Shown here one piece after another: positions 48,338 to 55,553 of a stretch of 64,000 bases of DNA. Source of the stretch: Prochlorococcus sp. AG-686-J21 (lineage in GTDB: Bacteria > Cyanobacteriota > Cyanobacteriia > PCC-6307 > Cyanobiaceae); assembly GCA_003210285.1 (NCBI GenBank), contig QCVS01000010.1:1-64000 (forward strand), read 5' to 3'. Every line of letters starts with the position of its first letter. Position 1 is the stretch's first letter. Position numbers and translations under genes: made by a program. The notes under the pieces are model-generated. The model did no database searches and had not been told where the DNA came from. It saw only the letters and a program-made list of their open reading frames with translations.

Positions 48338-48946
48338 GTGAAAGTAAAATTGACTGTCTCAGATAGTAAAAAAGTATTTCATGAACAATTCCCATACGTA
48401 ATTTCAGGTTTATATAAAAGGATAGTGGATGAGATGCTTGTTGAACTAAATCTTTTAAATCACCAAAATGAATTCATGCAAGATGATTTGTTTTGTGTTG
48501 GTCTTACAGAAACATTCAAAGAATTAACGAAAGGCTATAAACCAGAGGAACATTTAATACTTCTTTTTGATTCATTATGTAATTCATGCAATTTTGAACC
48601 TAAAAAAATTAAAGATATTTCTAAGAAAACACTTGAAGAGTACAAAGAAAAATCCTTAAAAGAAATTTCTATTTTATTAAGTGAAAAATCTACTTCTAAC
48701 CTATACTCCTCAAGGATGTTGAATTTAGGAATTTATTTAATTATCTCTAATGCTAATGATTTTAAGGATATCAAGGATTCTGAAAAAAATAAAACAATTT
48801 CAGATATCTTCAATAAATTAAATTTATCATTTAATAAAGCCGAAAAGGATATAGGCATTTATAAAAGTATCCTTGTAAGGATGGAACAAGCAAAAGAACT
48901 TCTTCAAGAAGCAAAAATAAAAGCTAATAAAGAAAAGAACAAATAA
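48338..48946 (+). CDS. psb29: Photosystem II biogenesis protein Psb29/THF1
   Basis: This ~202 aa protein carries the THF1 pattern: VSDSKKVFHEQFPYVISGLYKRIVDEMLVELNLL, then FCVGLTETFKELTKGY, and a helical C-terminus with YKSILVRMEQAKELLQEA. THF1 stabilises FtsH complexes in thylakoids and aids photosystem II repair. The frame is open from 48278, but those first 20 residues are hydrophobic and unlike THF1, so I prefer GTG 48338; a TTG at 48350 is also possible. Its neighbours ftsH and clpP fit the role. Confidence 0.9.
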   Translation: MKVKLTVSDSKKVFHEQFPYVISGLYKRIVDEMLVELNLLNHQNEFMQDDLFCVGLTETFKELTKGYKPEEHLILLFDSLCNSCNFEPKKIKDISKKTLEEYKEKSLKEISILLSEKSTSNLYSSRMLNLGIYLIISNANDFKDIKDSEKNKTISDIFNKLNLSFNKAEKDIGIYKSILVRMEQAKELLQEAKIKANKEKNK

Positions 48947-48962
48947 TTTTCAATTTAAGAAA

Positions 48963-49112
48963 CTATTTATCAATTCTTCTTTTATCTTTCCAAGAGATAT
49001 AAGAAATATAGATTACTGCGATTGTAATTAGACTTAATAAAACAAAAGATGCAAAAATAAGAAACTTGCTTAAATAAAAATCATAGTTAAATGACGAAAA
49101 ATCATATGTCAA
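48963..49112 (-). CDS. Small single-helix membrane protein downstream of petN
   Basis: A 49-codon frame, TTG 49112 to TAG 48963, begins within the last 11 nt of petN. It encodes a helix ([20 protein letters not shown]) followed by a charged end [10 protein letters not shown], the pattern of small thylakoid subunits. No in-frame ATG exists, so translation would rely on TTG and coupling to petN. I do not recognise it. Confidence 0.45.
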   Translation of the reverse strand: MTYDFSSFNYDFYLSKFLIFASFVLLSLITIAVIYISYISWKDKRRIDK

Positions 49113-49203
49113 TAGAACCGTCACCATTTCTGCCCCAAACAACCATAGCTATTGAAAAAGTAAAAATTGCTGCTAGAGAAGCCCAACCTATTTGAAAAAT
49201 CAT
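49102..49203 (-). CDS. petN: Cytochrome b6-f complex subunit PetN
   Basis: This 33 aa single-helix subunit reads [20 protein letters not shown] and then [13 protein letters not shown], which matches PetN almost residue for residue. It is essential for b6f assembly in photosynthetic electron transport. The ATG at 49203 gives exactly the canonical length; a second ATG directly upstream (49206) would add one Met. Confidence 0.93.
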   Translation of the reverse strand: MIFQIGWASLAAIFTFSIAMVVWGRNGDGSIDI

Positions 49204-49322
49204 CATAATTGAATTAGTAAACTAAATATAACAGAACATCCAAAAGAATTTTTTAATTCAATCATTTTTCAAATAAAAATTTATTTCTCAGAAGTATTTA
49301 TTATTAAATACAATGTTTATAA

Positions 49323-49613
49323 ATGAAAATCACCTTGGGAAGAGTTGTTTTAAATCATAGTACTCATGTAGAAGGATTGATTCCTGTTCTTAAAAAACTA
49401 GCCTTAAATATAAGAATTAAAACAATTACACCAGCAATAATTTCAAGAGTTAGAGGGAGATCTTCTAACTTAGTTATAAGAGTTTCTGTAAAAACAATTA
49501 ATGGATATAAAGCAATTGCTAGAAAGGGGAAAACAGCTCAAGAAGTTTTTATTTCAACAGACTTAAGTAAAGATGAATTAAAAAAGCTTTTGGACTTTTG
49601 TAATTATGGATAA
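49323..49613 (+). CDS. DUF2103-family predicted metal-binding protein
   Basis: The 96 aa product reads LGRVVLNHSTHVEGLIPVLKKLA, then ITPAIISRVRGRSSNLVIRVSV and GYKAIARKGKTAQEVFISTDL. This matches DUF2103, a cyanobacterial and archaeal family described as metal-binding, with the NHSTH histidines near residues 11-15. The function is unknown. It starts the plus-strand side opposite petN across a 119 nt divergent region. Confidence 0.8.
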   Translation: MKITLGRVVLNHSTHVEGLIPVLKKLALNIRIKTITPAIISRVRGRSSNLVIRVSVKTINGYKAIARKGKTAQEVFISTDLSKDELKKLLDFCNYG

Positions 49614-49656
49614 TGTTTAAAATAAGATTTAGACTTTCTTCAAAATAAAAAAATTT

Positions 49657-49863
49657 ATGATGAAATTATTTTTCAATTCAGTATTATTTGGTTTTATTAT
49701 ATTATTTGATAATAGTGCTTATTCACTTTCTAATTATCAAATAAAAGAAATATGTCAAAAGAAGCCAAAAAGATCTATTTGTATAAAAAACTTAAAATTT
49801 AAAAAGATAAATTTATTAAAAGGGAATAAAATTGAAATTCCTGTAATACCTTTCAAAAGATAA
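49657..49863 (+). CDS. Small exported basic protein
   Basis: The 68 aa product has a signal peptide (FFNSVLFGFIILFDNSAYS, cleavage near residue 23) and a short basic mature part with two cysteines (EICQKKPKRSICIKNL) that could form a disulfide. It is 43 nt after the DUF2103 gene. No family is recognised. A start at the second Met (49660) is equally possible. Confidence 0.6.
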   Translation: MMKLFFNSVLFGFIILFDNSAYSLSNYQIKEICQKKPKRSICIKNLKFKKINLLKGNKIEIPVIPFKR

Positions 49864-49870
49864 ATCTATT

Positions 49871-50140
49871 TTATATTTCAAACTCTGACTCAAAAGTTGA
49901 AAAAGCTAAATTGTACTCAGCAATCAATTTATCAGAATTATCATTAAAGCCAACTAATTCATAGTCATTTTTTAATTGATCATAAGAACGAACAACATTA
50001 TTAAAAGCGCTCATATATTCTTTTTGGATATCCTCATCGTCAATATCATAAATTTTAGCTAAAACTAATTCCACATTTTTTTTTGATGTATAAATTTGTT
50101 TCTCGAAATCTTTATTTAACTTTCTTCTTTTTTTAGGCAT
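49871..50140 (-). CDS. Small helical protein of unknown function
   Basis: The 89 aa product starts with a basic MPKKRRKLNKDFEKQIYTSKKN and continues as acidic helical sequence (LAKIYDIDDEDIQKEYMSAFNNVVRSYDQLKND). No membrane segment is seen. It ends 7 nt from the convergent small exported gene. I do not recognise it. Confidence 0.6.
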   Translation of the reverse strand: MPKKRRKLNKDFEKQIYTSKKNVELVLAKIYDIDDEDIQKEYMSAFNNVVRSYDQLKNDYELVGFNDNSDKLIAEYNLAFSTFESEFEI

Positions 50141-50275
50141 TATGAATTTTCATATTTAATTTACCAGTTTACAATAATCAAAATCATGTATAAATGAAAT
50201 TAAAACTTCAAAAATAAAAATATAGTTTTCAAATCAAAATAAAACCACTATATTCCAAATAAGCTAATTGATAAT

Positions 50276-50713
50276 ATGGAGAAAAAAGAATCAAGAAAGG
50301 TAAACGGTATAAAAAATCCAACCTTTGAAAATAAAAAATTAAAATCTCCAACAAATTCAAATAATAAAAAAGATAGATCTCTACCTTGGTGGGTCGAATT
50401 ATTATTTGTTCAAATTGGATTACCAGATAAATGGCTTATTAAAGTATTAAAGTCAAAGAAAAAATATACAGAGTTAATTAAAAATGACAAAAAATTAATA
50501 GTAATATTTATGTTCGTGTTAGCCGGCCTCACTTATTTTTATCCAGTAGTAAAATATTCTAAAAATAGATTAGATTGCGAAAATAATGCTCAGAATTATA
50601 TTATAAACAATAAAAAACTAATCAATATAAATAGAAACCAATTAAAAATGTTATCAACTAATTTTTGTAACGGGGGCGATGAAATATATGAAATTAAAAA
50701 TCTTGAAGATTGA
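50276..50713 (+). CDS. Single-pass membrane protein of unknown function
   Basis: The 145 aa product has a Lys/Asn-rich disordered start (about 1-36), an amphipathic SLPWWVELLFVQIGLPDKWLIKVL, one membrane helix (about 77-95, LIVIFMFVLAGLTYFYPVV) and a short outer part with two cysteines (LDCENN, NFCNGG). No family is recognised. The sequence LPWWVELLFVQIGLPDKWL is distinctive enough for a homologue search. Confidence 0.65.
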   Translation: MEKKESRKVNGIKNPTFENKKLKSPTNSNNKKDRSLPWWVELLFVQIGLPDKWLIKVLKSKKKYTELIKNDKKLIVIFMFVLAGLTYFYPVVKYSKNRLDCENNAQNYIINNKKLININRNQLKMLSTNFCNGGDEIYEIKNLED

Positions 50714-50811
50714 ACTAATTATTTATTTCCAAATAAATAACTAAAAACTTATTAAATTTTATAGATTATATTCTATATAGATTTAAATTTAAATTATTAA
50801 TTATTAATTCT

Positions 50812-50988
50812 ATGACCAATGTCAGACAAAAAAAAGAAAATGTGAAGATGCATTTAAACGACCTTAGAAAAGATTTAAAAAGAATGCATCTCACCGTTAC
50901 GGAAGAGTTATTATTACCTCAACCAGACGAGGTTAAAATCTTAATGTACAAAATGGATCAGTTGTTAAAAGTAATCGAATCAAAATAA
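50812..50988 (+). CDS. Small helical protein, paralogue of the gene at 52251
   Basis: The 58 aa product reads MTNVRQKKENVKMHLNDLRK, DLKRMHLTVTEELLLPQPDE, VKILMYKMDQLLKVIESK. It aligns end to end with residues 5-57 of the 68 aa product at 52251-52457 (HL..LR.xL..MH......LLP...E....xD.L..). It predicts two helices joined at the LLP turn. The function is unknown. Confidence 0.6.
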   Translation: MTNVRQKKENVKMHLNDLRKDLKRMHLTVTEELLLPQPDEVKILMYKMDQLLKVIESK

Positions 50989-51033
50989 ACTATAATTTGA
51001 AATAAATACATATTTTACAAAATCTGAATTTAG

Positions 51034-51384
51034 ATGAAAAATATTATAAAAATTACTCAATTATTCTTACTTTTAGTTATTTTAACTTCGTGCAAATCAA
51101 CATCTTATAAAGAGGAGTTAATAAAAGATTCTGAAGACCAGAAGAGTAATGAAATAAACTTAGTAAAAAGAAAGATGGAAGTAAGATTTTCTTGTGGTGA
51201 AGTTGGCATTTCAGAATTTCTTAATAATGGATGGATTATTTCTGAAGAATTTACACAAGAAAAAATATGTACCTGGAAATCATTTCCTGCGACTAAGGAT
51301 TGCGATATGGAAAAAGATAAAGGTTGTAAAATAACAACTCCTGATAAGATAGGTGAAGAAAAAATTTATTTATTAGAAAAATAG
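51034..51384 (+). CDS. Small lipoprotein
   Basis: The 116 aa product has a type II signal peptide ending in LTSC (lipobox, Cys20), then a charged linker and a C-terminal part with cysteines (RFSCGEVG, EKICTWKSFPATKDCDMEKDKGCK) and a WIISEEF motif. It should be lipid-anchored in the periplasm. The GWxI..E..x..C-W-K pattern recalls small cyanobacterial lipoproteins of unknown role. Confidence 0.7.
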   Translation: MKNIIKITQLFLLLVILTSCKSTSYKEELIKDSEDQKSNEINLVKRKMEVRFSCGEVGISEFLNNGWIISEEFTQEKICTWKSFPATKDCDMEKDKGCKITTPDKIGEEKIYLLEK

Positions 51385-51393
51385 TTAAAAACT

Positions 51394-51519
51394 ATGCCTA
51401 ACAATAAAGAGTATTTGTTAGAAGTCATATTTAACAAATTAAAAAAAACCTCTAAAAAAATTAATTTAGAAAAAAAAGAGTTTACTGAATTTATTAATTT
51501 CCTTATAAATAATAATTAA
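51394..51519 (+). CDS. Very small Lys-rich protein
   Basis: A 41-codon frame, MPNNKEYLLEVIFNKLKKTS then KKINLEKKEFTEFINFLINNN, starts 9 nt after the lipoprotein gene. It predicts two short amphipathic helices. The position suggests co-transcription. Translation is likely but unproven. Confidence 0.45.
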   Translation: MPNNKEYLLEVIFNKLKKTSKKINLEKKEFTEFINFLINNN

Positions 51520-51588
51520 TAGTAAATAATTCCAAATCTAAATTTTGTTAAAGTAATATATAACTACCAATATTAGAGATAGTATTAA

Positions 51589-51684
51589 ATGTATAACTTT
51601 TCAATATTAACTATTATGCTATTAAGTATTTTCGTTGTAAGTCTATATTTTTTATTTAAAGTTACTTCTAAAGCAAAAGATTAA
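51589..51684 (+). CDS. 31 aa single-helix membrane peptide
   Basis: The frame encodes MYNFSILTIMLLSIFVVSLY followed by FLFKVTSKAKD: one hydrophobic helix and a short basic end, as in small photosystem or respiratory subunits. It does not match PsbM, PsbT, PetL, PetM, PsaI, PsaJ or PsaM by eye. The frame is short enough to arise by chance. Confidence 0.4.
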   Translation: MYNFSILTIMLLSIFVVSLYFLFKVTSKAKD

Positions 51685-51766
51685 GTTTATTAATCTCAAA
51701 ATTTAATATTTAAATAATCGGTTCATCTATTAGTAATAAAATTGATTGATAAACAAAGCCATGTCT

Positions 51767-51901
51767 TTACCAATGTTTGTATTCTTCCAAAATATATTCT
51801 TGATCCCTTTTTTCTAATAATTTAATTCATTTCTTAGTATTATCAATTTCTAAAGTGATGCAAAATTTATAATCTAAGAATCTTTTTTTTATAAAATTAA
51901 T
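51767..51901 (-). pseudogene. Possible decayed gene with an in-frame stop in a 350 nt gap
   Basis: The 51685-52034 gap has no intact gene. On the minus strand a frame open from 51901 reads KKRFLDYKFCITLEIDNTKK, then a TGA (51827-51829), then IKLLEKRDQEYILEEYKHW and a TAA at 51767. The charged, gene-like composition continues across the TGA. There is no ATG start. It may be a remnant or chance in A+T-rich DNA. Confidence 0.25.
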
Positions 51902-52034
51902 TCATTTTATATAGATTAATAAGTTAAATATATTTTTGTATTACAAAAGACAATAATAAGTATTTATTCAATAAAAGTATCAAACAATACTGAATTATTC
52001 TTATTATATTTATGATAATAAAGTTTTAAAAATT

Positions 52035-52220
52035 ATGTCTTACGAAGCGGGTAGTAAAGAATGTAGACATTTGATTGAGGCTAAAGAAAGTCTATTACTA
52101 GCGATGGAATCTTTAAGTAACATAAGCTCAACGGATAGCTTACAAATACAAATCAAAGAAATTTATAATAAGTTAGAGGGGTTGCACGACAAACGAAAAA
52201 AAATAGAATTCAACTCTTAA
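52035..52220 (+). CDS. Small helical protein of unknown function
   Basis: The 61 aa product reads MSYEAGSKECRHLIEAKESL and LLAMESLSNISSTDSLQIQI, then a charged end. It predicts a two-helix hairpin similar in size and style to the two paralogues nearby (50812, 52251), though I do not see a clear alignment. It converges with the 52251 gene (30 nt apart). Confidence 0.55.
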   Translation: MSYEAGSKECRHLIEAKESLLLAMESLSNISSTDSLQIQIKEIYNKLEGLHDKRKKIEFNS

Positions 52221-52250
52221 TAGATCAGAAAAAAATATTATAGTTGAGTA

Positions 52251-52457
52251 CTAGAAATTTTCGAATTCATTCTTGACTTTCTTTTTTCTTTTATCAGACA
52301 ACAATTCGTAAAGAGCATCTAGTTGTGCATGTACTTCTTTTGCTTCGCTAAGATCAGGCAATAAATCATCCTTTACAAGCATTTGATGCATCTCTCTAAG
52401 TTCTAACCTTATATATCTAAGGTGAGAACTTACTTCCTCTCTTTTAGATGCACTCAT
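52251..52457 (-). CDS. Small helical protein, paralogue of the gene at 50812
   Basis: The 68 aa product starts MSASKREEVSSHLRYIRLEL and continues REMHQMLVKDDLLPDLSEAK, with a basic C-terminal tail (DKRKKKVKNEF). The HLRxIRxELRxMH...LLP core is shared with the 58 aa product at 50812-50988. Two helices with a turn are predicted. The function is unknown. Confidence 0.65.
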   Translation of the reverse strand: MSASKREEVSSHLRYIRLELREMHQMLVKDDLLPDLSEAKEVHAQLDALYELLSDKRKKKVKNEFENF

Positions 52458-52582
52458 ATTGGCCGATGGTTAATGATCATTATACAATATTCTATTTTAA
52501 TTGGATATATCAAACAAATACAAATTAACCAAAACTTAAGTTATTTATTATTTCGCTATTAGTTTATTGTAATATAGTTTTC

Positions 52583-52759
52583 ATGAAGAAAAAATCGTCA
52601 AAAAAGAATCCAAAAAAATTAATAAAAAAGGATAATAATGAATTAGGACAAACAAAAAATTCAGCCAAATTAATTTTATTTATATTTGGCATTGGTCCAA
52701 TAATAGGAATTATAATATTTTTGTTTAGTAAAGGATTTTTTAATTCTCCAAGCTTTTAA
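52583..52759 (+). CDS. Small basic single-helix membrane protein
   Basis: The 58 aa product has a very basic N-terminus (MKKKSSKKNPKKLIKKDNNE) and one membrane helix (about 31-49, LFIFGIGPIIGIIIFLF), ending GFFNSPSF. The basic part would remain in the cytoplasm and could contact nucleic acid or lipid head groups. No family is recognised. Confidence 0.5.
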   Translation: MKKKSSKKNPKKLIKKDNNELGQTKNSAKLILFIFGIGPIIGIIIFLFSKGFFNSPSF

Positions 52760-52822
52760 TTTAATCCTAGAATAAACAAAGAAAGAAATTATTTACAATT
52801 TAAAATTATAAAATATTTATAA

Positions 52823-53026
52823 TTATTGAAATTTTTTAAGTGAATAAATTCTAAATTTTGCTATTTTTCTTGCATTATCAAGGTTTGAAATAACAAATGG
52901 ATGATCAGATAAAATCTCAATAACTTTATCTATTTTTTTTGCAATATCGTTACAGCTAACTTTTTGCCATTCCTCATCAAAAGATATAGCAAAACTGTCT
53001 GCATTATTATAGGTTTTATCTTTCAT
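52823..53026 (-). CDS. Small soluble protein of unknown function
   Basis: The 67 aa product reads SFAISFDEEWQKVSCNDIAKKIDKVIEIL, then SDHPFVISNLDNARKIAKFRIYSLKKFQ. It predicts mixed helices and carries a single Cys. It has no membrane segment and no recognised family. It diverges from the ribbon-helix-helix-like gene over a 234 nt A+T-rich region. Confidence 0.55.
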   Translation of the reverse strand: MKDKTYNNADSFAISFDEEWQKVSCNDIAKKIDKVIEILSDHPFVISNLDNARKIAKFRIYSLKKFQ

Positions 53027-53100
53027 AAAAATTTGTTTATATTTTTACAGTACTTGTAATAATTACTTATAAGATAATTTTTTTAAATAATAATAATAAA

Positions 53101-53129
53101 TTGACAAGAATTCAGGGTAAAAATATCTT
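53101..53129 (+). promoter_or_regulatory. Putative sigma-70 type promoter for the 53261 gene
   Basis: TTGACA (53101-53106), a 17 nt spacer and TATCTT (53124-53129) form a good bacterial promoter. A second TTGACA at 53221 is followed by GTGTTACAC (53230-53238), a 9 nt palindrome, and a repeat of TGACAAA, just before the ATG; these could be operator sequences. The function is untested. Confidence 0.35.
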
Positions 53130-53260
53130 ATTTTTGATAAATTAAGGTCAATAATATTTATATCTCGTATAAAACATTTCTAAATTATAAATATTTTATA
53201 TTTTTGAGGCTTTGAAAAATTTGACAAAAGTGTTACACTTATGACAAATCATATAAGAGA

Positions 53261-53626
53261 ATGGAAAATCCAGTTAAGAGGATAGGTTATTTACCGAGGA
53301 AAAGAGTTCTGGAAATTATTGATCAAATATCTAAAAGTGAATCTATAAGTATGTCAAAAGTTGTTGGCATACTAGTAGAAGAAGCCCTTGATGCTAGAGG
53401 TATCGCAAATTTTGGATATAGTAACTTAAATAAAACGAAATCATATAGTTCAGAAATTTATACTGAGAATCAATCCATTAAAAATATATCCGATTCAGAG
53501 GATGAGTTTGTTGATGATAGCGGATACACAATTCCCTCCCACAAACCTTCAGAAAGATCTATATCGACAGCAGATATTGAATTAGCTAATAAGATTAACA
53601 TCTTAAAAGAATCAGGTTTAATTTAA
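53261..53626 (+). CDS. Ribbon-helix-helix-like protein
   Basis: The 121 aa product has an N-terminal segment (residues 3-48, NPVKRIGYLPRKRVLEIIDQISKSESISMSKVVGILVEEALDARG) that fits a CopG/MetJ-type strand-helix-helix DNA-binding fold. An Asp/Ser-rich disordered middle follows, then a short C-terminal helix (ADIELANKINILKESGLI). Such proteins usually bind operators as dimers, and a palindrome sits directly upstream. It could be an autoregulator or the regulator of the following genes. RHH proteins are also common antitoxins, but no toxin follows. Confidence 0.7.
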   Translation: MENPVKRIGYLPRKRVLEIIDQISKSESISMSKVVGILVEEALDARGIANFGYSNLNKTKSYSSEIYTENQSIKNISDSEDEFVDDSGYTIPSHKPSERSISTADIELANKINILKESGLI

Positions 53627-53629
53627 AAG

Positions 53630-53650
53630 GAAATAAATTACTTTTATTTC
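53630..53650 (+). terminator. Weak hairpin after the ribbon-helix-helix-like gene
   Basis: GAAATAAA / TTTATTTC pair over 8 bp with a TTACT loop, 4 nt after the stop codon. All but two pairs are A-T and no T-run follows, so termination would be weak. Confidence 0.3.
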
Positions 53651-53770
53651 TAATAAGTATTTGATGCATAATATTGAATCTATGATTATTCTATATCCAT
53701 AATAAAATTCTTTATGAATAATAAGACTGTTATGTCATTATCAAAAATAAGAAATCGTTGTTTGTAAAAA

Positions 53771-55087
53771 ATGAAAGATATAAAATGTCCATCATGTGGA
53801 AAAACTTTCAGAATAGATCCGAGCAGCTTTGAAGAAATACTTCTTCAAATTAAAGACGAAGAATTTAACAAGCAAATAGAGGAAAGGCTTAAACTCGCAG
53901 AAGAAGATAAGAATAAAGGTATAGAAATTGCCAAACAAGAATTAAAAATAAAATTAATGGAAGAAAAGCAAAAAAAAGATTCAAAAATTCAAGACCTTGA
54001 GTCTAAGTTGAATATCTCTGAAGAAAAGAAATTAACTGCATTAAGTGAACTAAAAAATAAAGCAACTAACAAAATCAATTTACTAAATAATGAGGTAATT
54101 AAATTAAAGGAGGATATTGAAAGGCAATCCGTAATTAGTGATTTATCATCAAAAAATAAAGTAATTGAAGCTGTAAATAGTTTAGAAAAAGAAAAAACTT
54201 CATTGTTAAACTCTATTGAAAAAATGAAATTAGAACAATCCATTAACGAGAGGGAAATTGAAGCAAAATTTAAGTACAAAATTACAGAGCGTGATTTGAC
54301 TATTCAAGAACTAAGAGATATGAAATCTAAACTTTCGACAAAGATGGTTGGAGAAACCTTAGAAATACATTGTGAGACTCAATTCAATCTAAATCGAGCT
54401 ACTGCTTTTAAAAATTCATATTTTGAAAAAGATAATGATGCAAGTTCAGGAAGCAAAGGAGACTATATTTTCAGAGAGTTTGATGATAATAAAATTGAAA
54501 TCGTCTCTATCATGTTTGAGATGAAAAACCAAAGTGCTGAAGGTTTTAATAAACGAAAAAATGAAGACTTCTTCAAAGAATTAGACAAAGATAGAACTCA
54601 GAAATCATGCGAATATGCAGTATTGGTTTCTTTATTGGAACCAGAAAGTGAGCTATATAATTCCGGGATAGTAGATGTCTCTTATAAATATCCAAAAATG
54701 TTTGTTATAAGGCCACAATTCTTTCTTCCGATTATTTCTCTTCTAAGAAATGCTTCTTTAGAAACTTTAAAGTATAAAACTCAAATAGATTTAATGAAAC
54801 AAGAGAATTATGACATAACAAATTTTGAAAGTACTCTTGATCAATTCAAAAATGCTGTAGGGAAAAACGTTTCGTTAGCACAGGATAGATTTAATGATGC
54901 AATTTCTGAAATAGATAAATCAATAAGTCATTTACAAAAAACCAAAGAGGCATTACTGATATCTAAAAAACATCTTTTATCTGCGGATAGTAAATCACAA
55001 GATTTAACGGTTAAAAAGTTAACTAAAGATAATCCCACAATGAAGAAGAAATTTAATGATTTAAGAAATAAAGAAGACTTAATATAA
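53771..55087 (+). CDS. DUF2130 protein with a PD-(D/E)xK-like nuclease pattern
   Basis: The 438 aa product starts with a half zinc ribbon (C6-x2-C9, KCPSCGKTF), has a long coiled coil (about 25-185), then a globular domain (about 190-335) and a C-terminal helical region (340-420). In the globular part, GETLE (E198), GDYIF (D231) and FEMKNQ (E250-x-K252) have the order and spacing of a PD-(D/E)xK nuclease core. The DUF2130 assignment is by eye; catalysis is inferred. It is on the same strand as the repair cassette further downstream. Confidence 0.78.
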   Translation: MKDIKCPSCGKTFRIDPSSFEEILLQIKDEEFNKQIEERLKLAEEDKNKGIEIAKQELKIKLMEEKQKKDSKIQDLESKLNISEEKKLTALSELKNKATNKINLLNNEVIKLKEDIERQSVISDLSSKNKVIEAVNSLEKEKTSLLNSIEKMKLEQSINEREIEAKFKYKITERDLTIQELRDMKSKLSTKMVGETLEIHCETQFNLNRATAFKNSYFEKDNDASSGSKGDYIFREFDDNKIEIVSIMFEMKNQSAEGFNKRKNEDFFKELDKDRTQKSCEYAVLVSLLEPESELYNSGIVDVSYKYPKMFVIRPQFFLPIISLLRNASLETLKYKTQIDLMKQENYDITNFESTLDQFKNAVGKNVSLAQDRFNDAISEIDKSISHLQKTKEALLISKKHLLSADSKSQDLTVKKLTKDNPTMKKKFNDLRNKEDLI

Positions 55088-55181
55088 ATTAAATTCAACT
55101 ACAGAAAGTTTATAAAAATTTCATATTTAATAATTTGTGAATTAATCAAGATATAATATAAGTATCGATATACGAAAAATA

Positions 55182-55469
55182 ATGTCTTCAAACACTCCTA
55201 TTTATAGTATTGCAAAGGAACTTAATATTGATAGTAATAGAATCATATTAGCTTGTAAATCAATAGGTATTAATGCGAAAGGAGCAACAAAACGACTAAA
55301 TGAAAAAGAATTAGAAAGAGTAAAAAATTATTTTGAAACAGGTAAAAATGTTTCTGAAGAAATAGTTGAAATTACTCAAAAGAATACTTCAATTAAAAGC
55401 AAAACAAACACAATTAAAAGAGAAACAAAAAAAAGTTATTTCCCAAATAGACTTATTGCGAAATCTTAA
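55182..55469 (+). CDS. Stand-alone IF2 N-terminal-like domain protein
   Basis: The 95 aa product reads YSIAKELNIDSNRIILACKSIGINAKGATKRLNEKELERVKNYF, which matches the small IF2_N domain usually repeated at the start of bacterial translation initiation factor IF-2. Here it stands alone, followed by a Lys/Thr-rich basic tail. It may bind RNA, the ribosome or DNA through the basic tail. It may be a gene fragment, but the frame is intact with its own ATG. Confidence 0.7.
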   Translation: MSSNTPIYSIAKELNIDSNRIILACKSIGINAKGATKRLNEKELERVKNYFETGKNVSEEIVEITQKNTSIKSKTNTIKRETKKSYFPNRLIAKS

Positions 55470-55553
55470 ATAAAACAAATTTTTTCCTTATTTAAAGTAT
55501 CCAGAACCACAGAAGAAATACCTAATAAATTATCATAAGTAAAAATACTTAAA

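Noticed and set aside
44814-50590. The 19 nt TTAGATTGCGAAAATAATG occurs in the second M16 gene and in the membrane protein at 50276
   Set aside because: The match is short, the flanks diverge, and given base composition one such chance repeat in 64 kb is not surprising.
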